64,000 nucleotides of DNA, taken from the NCBI RefSeq assembly GCF_006345815.1, contig NZ_VCIG01000001.1, forward strand, positions 372,001-436,000, given 5' to 3'. Origin of the DNA: Ochrobactrum sp. CGA5. Its GTDB lineage: Bacteria > Pseudomonadota > Alphaproteobacteria > Rhizobiales > Rhizobiaceae. Below are positions 26,219 to 34,971 of this stretch, piece by piece. The position numbers were made by a program, and so were the translations under genes. The first letter of the stretch is position 1. Every line of letters starts with the position of its first letter. The notes beneath the pieces were generated by a model. That model was not told where the DNA came from. It searched no databases and worked only from the letters and a program-made list of their open reading frames with translations.

Positions 26219-27502
26219 ATGCAAAAGAACAGTTTAGGATTGCTCGGTATCGGGCTCGTGGCAATTGTCGTCGGGCTTGGACTTTATTGGAATGCGACGC
26301 GATCCCGCGTTGAGGCACCGCAATCCGGCGCCTCCGCGCCAGCGTCGAGCAATGCGCCGACGCAGCCGCAGACAACGCCAACCGAGACGAAAGCGCCCGA
26401 CGCAATCAAGCCGGCTGGCGAAACTGCGGCCAGTGATGCGAAGCCGCAAGGGATGCAAACCGAAGAGCCTGCCAGGCAGGCTGATGTCGCTCCGGCAGAA
26501 CAAACCAACGCGATGCCGGTTTTCGATCTCCTGCGTGTGGAGCCTGACGGTTCGGTCGTAATCGCGGGTAAGGCGCTTTCCAATGCCGATGTCGAGGTTA
26601 TTGCAGGCGCAACCGTCGTGGGTAAAGCCAAGGCGGGAGCCAATGGCGATTTCGCCATCATTCTGGATGAGCCTTTAAAGGCCGGTGATCATCAGCTCGT
26701 CCTGCGTTCAACTGGTGCGGATAACAACGTCGCCACTTCCGCGCAGACGGCCATCGTGTCGGTGCCTGAAACCAAAACGGGGCAGGTGCTGGCGCTGGTT
26801 GAGGAGCCGGGGCAAGCGAGCCGCCTGATCACCAAGCCGGAAACGGCTCCGGTGTCGCAGGAAAACGCCGAAGCCGCACCTGAAGTGGAAACCAAGGCCG
26901 ACAAGCCGGAAGCCAAGCCTGCGCAGGATTTGCCGATCGCAATCGAAGCGGTTGAGATCGAGGGCCAGTCGGTCTTCGTCGCTGGCAAGGCCAAGGGCGG
27001 CAATCGCGTGATTGTTCACGCCAATGACACATTGCTTGGTGCAAGCCTCCTTTCGCCCGATGGCCGTTTTCTCGTGCAGAGCAAACAGCCGCTCAGCGTT
27101 GGCGATTATATTATTCGCGCCGATCTGCTCGACACTGCCAATCGTGTTTTGGCGACAGCGCGCGTCCCTTTCCGGCGTGAAGCTGGCGAGAATATTTCTG
27201 CTGTTGCTTCTGACACGAATGGTCAGACAGCAGCCCCATCCGGTGCGAATGACGGGGAAACCGCTTCGGCGGTAGTTCCGCTCAAGAAAGTCGAAGGCTC
27301 CGTCATAATTCGGCGTGGAGATAATCTATGGACGATATCCAAGCGCGCCTATGGCAAGGGCACGCGCTATACGACGATCTATCTCGCCAACCGTGATCAG
27401 ATCCGCAATCCGGACCTTATCTGGCCGGGTCAGGTGTTCAACATGCCGAAGGAGCCTCTGGGGGAAGAGGATGTCAAGCGTCAGTTGAAAGATGGCAACT
27501 GA
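26219..27502 (+). CDS. LysM-domain envelope protein with two Ig-like modules
   Basis: A 427-residue anchored or secreted protein. Residues about 6-24 form one hydrophobic helix (LGLLGIGLVAIVVGLGLYW). A Pro/Ala/Thr-rich linker spans about 30-98. Two similar beta-rich modules follow (about 101-180 and 240-318; compare GSVVIAGKALSNADVEVIAG with QSVFVAGKAKGGNRVIVHAN), then a second linker and a C-terminal LysM domain (about 360-412, RRGDNLWTISKRAYG and PDLIWPGQVFNMP) that should bind peptidoglycan. It probably sits in the inner membrane with the LysM in the periplasm. Its precise job is unknown. Confidence 0.88.
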   Translation: MQKNSLGLLGIGLVAIVVGLGLYWNATRSRVEAPQSGASAPASSNAPTQPQTTPTETKAPDAIKPAGETAASDAKPQGMQTEEPARQADVAPAEQTNAMPVFDLLRVEPDGSVVIAGKALSNADVEVIAGATVVGKAKAGANGDFAIILDEPLKAGDHQLVLRSTGADNNVATSAQTAIVSVPETKTGQVLALVEEPGQASRLITKPETAPVSQENAEAAPEVETKADKPEAKPAQDLPIAIEAVEIEGQSVFVAGKAKGGNRVIVHANDTLLGASLLSPDGRFLVQSKQPLSVGDYIIRADLLDTANRVLATARVPFRREAGENISAVASDTNGQTAAPSGANDGETASAVVPLKKVEGSVIIRRGDNLWTISKRAYGKGTRYTTIYLANRDQIRNPDLIWPGQVFNMPKEPLGEEDVKRQLKDGN

Positions 27503-27517
27503 CCGAAAGTTTGCGGA

Positions 27518-27557
27518 ACTGTAGCGCGGCTCTAAAAGCAAGGAGGCGCGTTACAGT
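27518..27557 (+). terminator. Hairpin after the LysM gene
   Basis: ACTGTAGCGCG (27518-27528) pairs with CGCGTTACAGT (27547-27557) over 11 bp with one G-U, 15 bp after the stop. There is no U-tract, so this is only a possible terminator. Confidence 0.4.
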
Positions 27558-27643
27558 AATCAGCGCCAGTCACGATAGTTTGTTTCCGTTTTGGCTGTCT
27601 TTTCTGGTGTAAACGTTCCTGAATGTTGAATTACAGAGCATAA

Positions 27644-27664
27644 TCGTATATCGTCGATATACGA
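27644..27664 (+). promoter_or_regulatory. Perfect palindromic operator overlapping the arsR-type start codon
   Basis: TCGTATATCG (27644-27653), a central T, and CGATATACGA (27655-27664) form a perfect 21-bp palindrome whose last base is the A of the ATG. CATAAT just upstream (27639-27644) could be the -10 element. ArsR/SmtB repressors commonly bind such AT-rich dyads at their own promoters. Confidence 0.7.
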
Positions 27665-28008
27665 TGAAAATGGTGCTGGACAAAAATTTAACCGAAGCTG
27701 TCCCGGATCTGGAGCAGCTTGGCATTGGCGATGAAGCGGCAGCGCGCATTTGCGCGGCGCTGGGCCATCCTGTCCGCATTCAAATTATCCGCCAGTTGAT
27801 GATGGAGGACGCCTGCTGCTGCAAGGATATTGTCGGCAAGCTCGATCTTGCCCAATCGACGGTTTCCCAACATCTCAAGGTGCTCGTACAGGCCGGTCTT
27901 ATCGATTATAGGCCTGAGCGCCAGTCCTCCCGTTACAGTGTCAACTGGCAGCAACTGAACGCCGTTCGAACGCATTTTGCATCCTTCAAAAGCAAATGCT
28001 GTGGCTAA
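27664..28008 (+). CDS. ArsR/SmtB-family metal-responsive repressor
   Basis: A 114-residue winged-helix protein. The recognition helix region is DLAQSTVSQHLKVLVQAGLI (residues 61-80), followed by the wing YRPERQSSRYSV. In place of the ELCVCDL motif of classical ArsR it has ACCCKDIV, three consecutive cysteines (51-53), and a second cysteine pair at the C-terminus (CCG, 112-113), so a thiophilic metal or metalloid ligand is likely. The gene starts on its own palindrome, with no Shine-Dalgarno sequence before the ATG; the next in-frame ATG is two codons on. It precedes an Atm1-type exporter on the same strand. Confidence 0.88.
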   Translation: MKMVLDKNLTEAVPDLEQLGIGDEAAARICAALGHPVRIQIIRQLMMEDACCCKDIVGKLDLAQSTVSQHLKVLVQAGLIDYRPERQSSRYSVNWQQLNAVRTHFASFKSKCCG

Positions 28009-28011
28009 AAC

Positions 28012-28050
28012 CTATCCCGAAAAGTGGCACCGGTTTTCGGAAAAGATGTG
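28012..28050. repeat. Dispersed palindromic repeat, copy D (single module)
   Basis: TATCCCGAAAAGTGGCACCG then GTTTTCGGAAAAGATGTGTC is the first-module pattern of the dispersed family. It lies 4 bp after the arsR-type stop. A separate inverted repeat (TGAAGCGAT 28065-28073, ATCGCTTCA 28097-28105) follows before the exporter gene. Confidence 0.6.
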
Positions 28051-28130
28051 TCAATACAAATAGATGAAGCGATGACGGAGTTCCACCTCGTACGAAATCG
28101 CTTCAGCCCACTGATCTGAAAGAACGCACC

Positions 28131-30017
28131 ATGAGTTCCCCCAAAACGGTTTCCGCTGACTCCGGCGAGACGTTCAAGACACTGCGAAATCTATGGCCCT
28201 ATATGTGGCCATCCGACAGGCCTGATCTGCGCATGCGCGTGGTTTGGGCCACGTTCTATCTGGTGATTTCCAAGATCGTGCTCATCCTCGTTCCCTATTT
28301 CTTCAAATGGGTGACGAATTCGCTGACCGGTCAATTGAACCCGCCGGATTATATACCGCTGTTTCTGGTCGGCGCGGTCATGCTGGTTCTGGCCTATAAT
28401 GGTGCCAAAATCGTGCAGGCTGGCCTCAACCAGCTTCGTGATGCACTGTTTGCAAGCGTCGGCCAATATGCTGTAAGGCAGCTTGCCTACAAGACGTTCG
28501 TGCATATGCACCAGCTTTCGCTCCGGTTTCATCTTGAACGGCGCACCGGTGGCCTTTCACGGGTCATTGAACGCGGCACCAAGGGCATTGAAACGATTGT
28601 TCGTTTCACGATCCTCAATACGCTGCCCACCATTCTGGAGTTTGCGCTGACGGCGGTTATTTTCGCTTTCGCCTACGGCATTTCCTATCTGCTCGTAGTC
28701 GCGGCTACGGTCTGGCTCTATACCTGGTTTACGATCAAAGCGAGTGATTGGCGCATCAGCATTCGCCGCGAGATGAATGACTCCGATACGGATGCCAACA
28801 CCAAGGCAATCGACTCCCTGCTCAATTTCGAAACGGTAAAATATTTCGGCAATGAGAACATGGAAGCCAAGCGCTTCGATGCATCGATGGCACGCTATGA
28901 AAAGGCTGCAACCCAGACCTGGACATCGCTCGGCTGGCTGAATTTCGGTCAGGCGGTTATCTTCGGTGTCGGCATGGCTGTGGTCATGGTCATGTCTGCG
29001 CTGGAAGTTCGGGCCGGAACGCAATCCATCGGCGACTTCGTTTTCATCAATGCGATGCTGATGCAGCTTTCCATTCCGCTCAATTTTATCGGCTTCATCT
29101 ACCGCGAGATCCGTCAGGGTTTGACCGATATTGAGCAGATGTTCGATCTCCTTGATGTAAAGCAGGAAGTCGTAGACAAGCCCAATGCACCGGCGTTGAA
29201 AATCGATCACGGCGCAATCCGCTTTAATGACGTGCATTTTGCCTATGATGCAAACCGCCCGATCCTCAAGGGCATCAGTTTTGAAGTTCCGGCAGGAAAG
29301 ACGGTAGCGATTGTCGGCCCATCGGGCGCTGGCAAATCCACGATCTCACGGCTACTGTTTCGTTTTTATGATGTCCAGTCGGGGTCGGTTTCCATCGACG
29401 GACAGGACGTGCGCGATGTTGCACAGGAAAGCCTGCGCAAAGTCATTGGCATGGTGCCGCAGGACACTGTACTTTTCAACGATACGATAGCTTACAACAT
29501 TCGCTATGGTCGTCCCGATGCCACGAATGAGGAAGTGGAGAAGGCGGCGGAACTGGCGCAGATTTCCGGCTTCATCCAGCATCTCCCGGAAGGCTACCAG
29601 GCCATGGTCGGCGAACGTGGCCTCAAGCTTTCTGGCGGTGAAAAACAGCGTGTAGCCATTGCGCGTACGATCCTGAAAGCCCCCCCGATCCTGATTCTCG
29701 ATGAAGCGACCTCAGCGCTCGATACGGCAACGGAACAGGAAATCCAGTCTGCGCTCGATATTGTTAGCCGGGGCCGGACCACGCTTGTCATAGCGCACCG
29801 TCTGTCGACCGTGATCAGTGCAGATGAGATCATCGTCCTCAAGGACGGCCTGATTGCAGAGCGTGGCACCCACCGCATGCTTCTCAAGCATAAAGGGCTT
29901 TATGCTTCCATGTGGGATCGTCAGCGCGAGGCGGATGAGGCGGAAGAGCGTCTGCGTCAGGTGCGGGCAAGCGACGAATTGGGTGTCGTTACACGTGGCG
30001 TTCCGGCGGCGGAATAG
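28131..30017 (+). CDS. ABC exporter of the Atm1/HMT1 type (fused permease and ATPase)
   Basis: A 628-residue half-transporter that works as a homodimer in the inner membrane. The N-terminal six-helix exporter domain (about 40-340) is followed by the nucleotide-binding domain with Walker [10 protein letters not shown] near 396-404, signature LSGGEKQRVAIART near 500-513, and Walker B ILILDEATSALDT. The permease closely resembles mitochondrial and bacterial Atm1, which move glutathione conjugates and glutathione-metal complexes. The upstream cysteine-rich ArsR-type gene supports a heavy-metal or metal-thiol export role, which is inference. Confidence 0.9.
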   Translation: MSSPKTVSADSGETFKTLRNLWPYMWPSDRPDLRMRVVWATFYLVISKIVLILVPYFFKWVTNSLTGQLNPPDYIPLFLVGAVMLVLAYNGAKIVQAGLNQLRDALFASVGQYAVRQLAYKTFVHMHQLSLRFHLERRTGGLSRVIERGTKGIETIVRFTILNTLPTILEFALTAVIFAFAYGISYLLVVAATVWLYTWFTIKASDWRISIRREMNDSDTDANTKAIDSLLNFETVKYFGNENMEAKRFDASMARYEKAATQTWTSLGWLNFGQAVIFGVGMAVVMVMSALEVRAGTQSIGDFVFINAMLMQLSIPLNFIGFIYREIRQGLTDIEQMFDLLDVKQEVVDKPNAPALKIDHGAIRFNDVHFAYDANRPILKGISFEVPAGKTVAIVGPSGAGKSTISRLLFRFYDVQSGSVSIDGQDVRDVAQESLRKVIGMVPQDTVLFNDTIAYNIRYGRPDATNEEVEKAAELAQISGFIQHLPEGYQAMVGERGLKLSGGEKQRVAIARTILKAPPILILDEATSALDTATEQEIQSALDIVSRGRTTLVIAHRLSTVISADEIIVLKDGLIAERGTHRMLLKHKGLYASMWDRQREADEAEERLRQVRASDELGVVTRGVPAAE

Positions 30018-30040
30018 CCATTGTAACGGCGGCCAGTTAT

Positions 30041-30066
30041 GTTAGGGCACGATCACATGCCCTAAC
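30041..30066 (+). terminator. Hairpin after the Atm1-type gene
   Basis: GTTAGGGCA (30041-30049) and TGCCCTAAC (30058-30066) form a perfect 9-bp stem 23 bp after the stop, without a U-tract. Confidence 0.45.
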
Positions 30067-30144
30067 AGCCGTGAATAATTTGCGAAATGGATTTCGATTC
30101 TGAGCAGGATGAGGTAAATAACGGCCAAACTCAAAGGAAGAGCG

Positions 30145-30843
30145 ATGAGCCTTACTGACACCATCCGCAATACTTTCGTGCCAATTCATCGGGAAGGCTA
30201 TCCGTTTATCGCGGGCTTCTTCGTGGTTTCGCTCATTCTGGGCTGGCTCTGGGACCCGCTGTTCTGGATCGGTATGGTGCTGACCGTCTGGTGCATTTAC
30301 TTCTATCGTGATCCAGAGCGTGTGACGCCGATGGATGATGACTTGGTCATCAGCCCTGCTGACGGCAAGGTTTCTTTCGTCGGATCGGCGGTGCCGCCAG
30401 CCGAGCTGGACCTCGGTGCCGAACCACGCATGCGTGTATCGGTTTTCATGAATGTGTTCTCGGTACACATCAACCGCTCTCCGGTGCGTGGCAAGATCGA
30501 CAAGGTCGTGCACCGTCCGGGCAAGTTCCTTAATGCGGAACTGGACAAGGCCAGCACGGAAAATGAACGCAACAGCGTGCTGATCGAAAGCCCGCACGGC
30601 AAGATCGGCGTTGTTCAGATTGCAGGTCTGGTTGCACGCCGTATCGTCTGCTGGTCCAACGAGGATGATGATCTGTCCGTGGGCGAGCGGTTTGGCCTGA
30701 TCCGTTTTGGATCGCGCGTCGATGTTTATCTTCCGGCTGACGCGACAGTTCGTGTTGCTGTTGGTCAGACGGCAATCGCCGGTGAAACCGTGCTAGCCGA
30801 TTATGGCAGCCAGCGCGGCGAACCCGTGGTGCGGATCGGCTGA
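30145..30843 (+). CDS. psd: Phosphatidylserine decarboxylase proenzyme
   Basis: A 232-residue short-type (archaeal/Rhizobiales class) pyruvoyl enzyme that turns phosphatidylserine into phosphatidylethanolamine. A hydrophobic N-terminal pair of helices (about 20-53) anchors it. The catalytic core shows [11 protein letters not shown] (70-80), [17 protein letters not shown] (100-116), and the self-cleavage site RFGSRVD with Gly189-Ser190, where Ser190 becomes the pyruvoyl group. The pssA ATG follows 4 bp after its stop, so the two enzymes for phosphatidylethanolamine are in one operon. AAGGAAGAG precedes the start. Confidence 0.95.
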   Translation: MSLTDTIRNTFVPIHREGYPFIAGFFVVSLILGWLWDPLFWIGMVLTVWCIYFYRDPERVTPMDDDLVISPADGKVSFVGSAVPPAELDLGAEPRMRVSVFMNVFSVHINRSPVRGKIDKVVHRPGKFLNAELDKASTENERNSVLIESPHGKIGVVQIAGLVARRIVCWSNEDDDLSVGERFGLIRFGSRVDVYLPADATVRVAVGQTAIAGETVLADYGSQRGEPVVRIG

Positions 30844-30847
30844 GCCG

Positions 30848-31687
30848 ATGGAAACACCATTCCCGCCCTTTGAGCCCAATGGCCGCGTGGATTTATCGCG
30901 CGGCCCAAAGCTGTCGCAGATACCGCTGCGTATTGTCGTTCCCAATGTCATAACAGTTCTTGCCATTTGTGCCGGTCTAACCGGCATTCGCCTGGCTTTC
31001 GAGAACCGCTTCGAGCTTGCCGTGGTGATGGTGCTCGTGGCCGCGTTTCTTGACGGCATTGATGGGCGCGTCGCTCGCATGATGAAGGGATCGTCCAAGT
31101 TCGGCGCCCAGATGGACTCGCTCGCCGACATTGTCAATTTCGGTGTGGCGCCTGCCTTGGTGCTTTATGCCTTCATGCTCGATCAGGCGCGCTCGTTTGG
31201 TTGGATTGCTGCGCTTCTTTATGCCATTGCCTGCTGCCTGCGGCTTGCGCGGTTCAACGTCATGCTTGAAGATCCGAACCGTCCGGCATGGCAAAGCAAC
31301 TATTTCATCGGGGTGCCCGCGCCAGCCGGCGCCATGCTTGTTCTGCTGCCGGTCTATCTCGGTTTTCTGGGATTGACGCCCACGCGGGGACTCGCTTTTG
31401 GCGTGGCCATTTATACCGTGGCAATCGCATTCCTGTTGGTAAGCCGTCTGCCGGTCTATAATGGCAAATCCGCCGGAAGCCTTGTCCGGCGGGATATCGT
31501 TATGCCCCTCATCCTGTTCGTGGTGGTTTACGTTGCCTTCCTGATGAGCTTCACCTGGCAAACACTGAGCCTAACGGCGCTTGCCTATCTCGCATTTCTT
31601 CCGTTCAGCCTAGCTGCCTGGAACAAGCGGGAAGCCGCTGATCGAAAGGCTGAGAAAGCAGCGGATATGTCATCAGAGCAAAACTGA
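30848..31687 (+). CDS. pssA: CDP-diacylglycerol--serine O-phosphatidyltransferase
   Basis: A 279-residue membrane enzyme of the CDP-alcohol phosphotransferase family, with about seven to eight helices. The catalytic motif DGIDGRVARMMKGSSKFGAQ continues with MDSLAD, giving the full D-x2-DG-x2-AR-x8-G-x3-D-x3-D pattern. It makes phosphatidylserine, the substrate of the adjacent Psd. I chose the ATG at 30848, directly after the psd stop. The 3' end overlaps the convergent ATPase gene by 15 bp. Confidence 0.95.
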   Translation: METPFPPFEPNGRVDLSRGPKLSQIPLRIVVPNVITVLAICAGLTGIRLAFENRFELAVVMVLVAAFLDGIDGRVARMMKGSSKFGAQMDSLADIVNFGVAPALVLYAFMLDQARSFGWIAALLYAIACCLRLARFNVMLEDPNRPAWQSNYFIGVPAPAGAMLVLLPVYLGFLGLTPTRGLAFGVAIYTVAIAFLLVSRLPVYNGKSAGSLVRRDIVMPLILFVVVYVAFLMSFTWQTLSLTALAYLAFLPFSLAAWNKREAADRKAEKAADMSSEQN

Positions 31688-32230
31688 TGACAATTCCCGC
31701 TTGATGAAATCGATGCGCTCCTCGACCGACCCTTTCGGCAGGAGCGCGATTTCATATCCGAGATGTCTGTAAGTTCTGTCCATCGCATCGAAAGTACGCA
31801 CGGCTTCTGCGAAATCCTGCTTCCGCTCCGCATCCTGCCCGAAGATTTCTTCCCATGGCGGAGCCAGAAAGACTGTCTTGTTGTACTGAAACTGCTGTGC
31901 GGCTTCTTCCATGTGTTGCGGAACGGGCAAGTCACATAGTTTCAGATAGCCAATTACGTCTGGGACACCGCGGTCGAAGAAGACTGTCCCGCATTGTTGT
32001 TCTGCCATCGCGTGAGAGCGCATTTCCCAGCAAAGCATCAATTCCGCAAAAAGTGTACGGTCACTCCAAGGCAAGGCATTGCCACCGATAGCGACCTGAT
32101 CCTGAATGATGGCGCGTCCGGCTTCCACCGTGCGGGGAAAGCCATCCTTTTCAAGCGCATCAATCAGCGTGCTTTTACCTGATCCTGGCCCGCCGCTGAT
32201 GATGATAAAGCGCTTGTGGTTTTTGATCAT
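31673..32230 (-). CDS. P-loop kinase-like ATPase (AAA_28 type)
   Basis: A 185-residue protein with a P-loop near its N-terminus (IIISGGPGSGKSTLIDALE, about 9-27) and a second conserved DRGVPD loop near 95. This combination is typical of small nucleotide- or metabolite-kinase-like ATPases annotated as AAA_28. No target is suggested by the neighbours: it converges on pssA and the next gene upstream, an SDR, reads toward it across a 170-bp gap with no obvious structure. Function is unknown. Confidence 0.82.
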   Translation of the reverse strand: MIKNHKRFIIISGGPGSGKSTLIDALEKDGFPRTVEAGRAIIQDQVAIGGNALPWSDRTLFAELMLCWEMRSHAMAEQQCGTVFFDRGVPDVIGYLKLCDLPVPQHMEEAAQQFQYNKTVFLAPPWEEIFGQDAERKQDFAEAVRTFDAMDRTYRHLGYEIALLPKGSVEERIDFIKRELSSVLL

Positions 32231-32399
32231 AGATCATCCTCCAATAGCAAATAGAACGCGCGCCAAGCTTGGCCGCACGTGACGAAAGCGTTGAGGGTGG
32301 GAGAAATGCCCGCTTAAAAAAGAGCCACCAAGCGGCTAGGCGGGAAACATCAATAAACAAATAGAACCGGCCTTGCATTTAGGCAAGGCCGGAAAAAAA

Positions 32400-33140
32400 T
32401 CAGCTTGGCAGATTATAATCGAGGAAACGATCCTGTCGCACATCGAAAAGCTTACCGCTAACTTCAAGCTTCGGGTCAGCGAGCTTGACGATCTTTTCCG
32501 CGACCGACTGCGGCGTTGGCAGCGTCTCTGGATCTTCGCCCGGCATCGCCTGTGCACGCATTGCCGTACGAGTAGCGCCCGGATTGACGGAGTTGATCTT
32601 GAGCTTCATCTGCTTGGTTTCTTCAGCCCAACTGCGGGCCATCACTTCGACGGCGGCTTTCGAGGCAGCATAAGGCCCCCAGAAGGCGCGGCAGGTGTGC
32701 GCTACACCGGAAGAGAGCAGAATGGCACGCCCGGCGTCGGAAGCTCGCAGCAGCGGATCGGTGGACCGGATTAGACGCCAGACGCTGGTAACATTGACGT
32801 TCATGACTTTCTCGAAGGTCTTCGCCTCGACATGGCCAATGGGAGAAATTGTACCGAGAACCCCCGCATTCGCGACCATGATGTCGAGCTTGCCCCAGCG
32901 CTCATGGATGGATCCGCCGAGGCGATCAATCGCTTCCATGTCGGTGATATCGAGAGGCACCAGGGTCGCGTTGCCTCCCAGTTTGCGGATGTCGTCATCC
33001 AGTTCTTCAAGTCCGCCGACGGTGCGGGCAACCGCAATCACGTGCGCGCCGCGTTTTGCCAGTTCAAGTGAAAGAAAGTAGCCAATACCGCGCGATGCGC
33101 CTGTTACCAGTGCGATACGGCCCGTAAGGTCGATGCTCAT
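32400..33140 (-). CDS. Short-chain dehydrogenase/reductase
   Basis: A 246-residue classical SDR with the nucleotide motif VTGASRGIGYF (about 13-23), NAG in VANAGVLG (about 90), catalytic Ser in ILLSSGVAH and the YAASK active-site pair. NADPH or NADH preference and substrate are not clear. The open frame runs 105 codons further upstream into purF in another frame, so the ATG at 33140 (MSIDLTGRIALVTG) is the sensible start. It lies 70 bp after purF, across a terminator, a neighbour order seen in relatives. Confidence 0.9.
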   Translation of the reverse strand: MSIDLTGRIALVTGASRGIGYFLSLELAKRGAHVIAVARTVGGLEELDDDIRKLGGNATLVPLDITDMEAIDRLGGSIHERWGKLDIMVANAGVLGTISPIGHVEAKTFEKVMNVNVTSVWRLIRSTDPLLRASDAGRAILLSSGVAHTCRAFWGPYAASKAAVEVMARSWAEETKQMKLKINSVNPGATRTAMRAQAMPGEDPETLPTPQSVAEKIVKLADPKLEVSGKLFDVRQDRFLDYNLPS

Positions 33141-33164
33141 CTCGTCCCCATATGATGCAAGAAC

Positions 33165-33193
33165 ATGAAACAGGCGGCCTTTTGAGCCGCCTG
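33165..33193 (-). terminator. Rho-independent terminator of purF
   Basis: On the minus strand CAGGCGGC (33193-33186) and GCCGCCTG (33178-33171) form an 8-bp stem followed by TTTCATGTTCTT. It begins 17 bp after the purF stop. Confidence 0.75.
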
Positions 33194-33210
33194 CGTGAAG
33201 AATTGGGCGA

Positions 33211-34701
33211 TCAGCCGTTGCTGGCCAGCAGCGACAGCGTATGCACGTTGCTCTCGCCTTCCTGATCAAGGAGGCGGGTGGGATATTCGCCCGTAAAGTA
33301 GTGATCGGTGAAAGCTGGCGCCTTCGGATCACGTGGCTTTCCGCCGACAGCTTTGTAGAGTCCATCGATGGAAAGAAAGGCCAAAGAATCTGCGCCGATA
33401 TAGCGGCACATGGATTCCAGGTCTTTGTGCTGGTTAGCCAGCAGCTTATCGGCATGGGGGGTGTCGATACCGTAGAAGTCCGGGTGGTAGATCATTGGAC
33501 TTGCCACGCGGATATGCACTTCCTTTGCGCCTGCGTCGCGGATCATCTGCACGATCTTGACAGAAGTGGTGCCGCGCACAATGGAATCATCCACCAGCAC
33601 GACACGCTTGCCTTCGATCATGGCGCGATTGGCTGAATGCTTCAGCTTGACGCCAAGGGCGCGAATTTGCTGCGTCGGCTCGATAAAGGTGCGGCCCACA
33701 TAGTGATTGCGTATAATACCATATTCGAACGGGATGCCGCTTGCCTGCGCGAAGCCAAGAGCGGCAGGTGTGCCGCCATCGGGCACTGGCACGACCACAT
33801 CGGCTTCGATGCCGGATTCCCTGGCAAGCTCCATGCCCATGTTCTTGCGCGCTACATAGACGCTGCGACCGCCGACAACGGAGTCGGGGCGGGCGAAATA
33901 GACATATTCGAACAGGCAGAGCCGTTCGGGCTGCGGATTTTCAGCCTTGATGGACTCGATGGTGATGGAGCCGTCCTTCTGAATCTCGCAGATGACCACT
34001 TCGCCATTTTCGACGTCGCGAACATATTTCGCGCCGATAATGTCGAGGGCACAGGTCTCCGAGCAGAAGATGGGCTTGCCATCGAGCTCGCCCATGACGA
34101 GCGGGCGGATACCGATAGGATCACGCGCGGCAATCAGTTTGGTCCGGGTCAGCGCCAGCATGGCATAGCCGCCTTCGACCTGCCGGATGGCATCGACGAA
34201 ACGGTCGGAAGAAGATGAATGGCGCGAACGGGCAATCATATGCAGCACGACTTCCGTATCGGAGGTCGCCTGAAAGATCGCGCCGGAAGCAATCAGCTGC
34301 TTGCGCAGCGTAATGCCGTTGGTGAAGTTGCCGTTATGGGCAATGGCAATGCCGCCGACTTCCAGTTCCGCGAACAATGGCTGCACGTTGCGCAGGATCG
34401 TCTCGCCGGTGGTGGAGTAGCGCACATGGCCGATGGCGCGGTCACCGGGCAGGCGGTTCAGCGTTGCTGCATCGGTGAAATGATCGCCGACGAGACCCAT
34501 ATGGCGTTCGGAATGAAAACGACGATTGTGATAAGAAACGATACCGGCGGCTTCCTGCCCACGATGCTGGAGGGCATGTAGGCCCAATGCGGTCAGCGCG
34601 GCTGCGTCTTCATGGCCAAGTATGCCAAATACGCCGCACTCTTCATGCAGGGTGTCTTCGTCCAGCATAAAGGAGGCATTTTCAGAAGAATGGCTGGTCA
34701 T
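33211..34701 (-). CDS. purF: Amidophosphoribosyltransferase
   Basis: A 496-residue cytosolic enzyme, the committing step of purine synthesis (PRPP plus glutamine to phosphoribosylamine). The N-terminal glutaminase domain has its nucleophile in HEECGVFGILGHEDA (Cys22 from the chosen start), so a propeptide must be removed to expose it. The PRPP motif VVLVDDSIVRGTTS lies near 370. The ATG at 34701 is used. Upstream and downstream alternatives (34731, 34668) are possible; the ATG at 34668 would give a shorter 10-residue propeptide. cvpA lies upstream on the same strand, as in many Proteobacteria. Confidence 0.96.
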   Translation of the reverse strand: MTSHSSENASFMLDEDTLHEECGVFGILGHEDAAALTALGLHALQHRGQEAAGIVSYHNRRFHSERHMGLVGDHFTDAATLNRLPGDRAIGHVRYSTTGETILRNVQPLFAELEVGGIAIAHNGNFTNGITLRKQLIASGAIFQATSDTEVVLHMIARSRHSSSSDRFVDAIRQVEGGYAMLALTRTKLIAARDPIGIRPLVMGELDGKPIFCSETCALDIIGAKYVRDVENGEVVICEIQKDGSITIESIKAENPQPERLCLFEYVYFARPDSVVGGRSVYVARKNMGMELARESGIEADVVVPVPDGGTPAALGFAQASGIPFEYGIIRNHYVGRTFIEPTQQIRALGVKLKHSANRAMIEGKRVVLVDDSIVRGTTSVKIVQMIRDAGAKEVHIRVASPMIYHPDFYGIDTPHADKLLANQHKDLESMCRYIGADSLAFLSIDGLYKAVGGKPRDPKAPAFTDHYFTGEYPTRLLDQEGESNVHTLSLLASNG

Positions 34702-34920
34702 TGCCGCAAGGCCTTTCGATTGCAGAGGCAACTAAAGCGCCTCTCTATCACAAGATGGCTTTTTGTTAAAAGCGAAGAGTTCACCGCTGCGTCGATATAG
34801 TCTCATGAACATTAGTATCGCACGATGTTCACGAATAATCTCGCTAATTCCCGCCTGAAATATGATCGCGGAACTGAAATGACAATGTTTGAGCGTCAAC
34901 TTGGCTATTTTGGTTCCAGA

Positions 34921-34952
34921 ATCAGAAAAGCCGCCAGCGTGGCTGACGGCTT
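34921..34952 (-). terminator. Rho-independent terminator of cvpA
   Basis: On the minus strand AAGCCGTCAG (34952-34943) and CTGGCGGCTT (34937-34928) form a 10-bp stem with one G-U/mismatch position, followed by TTCTGAT. Confidence 0.75.
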
Positions 34953-34971
34953 CCCGATAATCGAAAACGGC

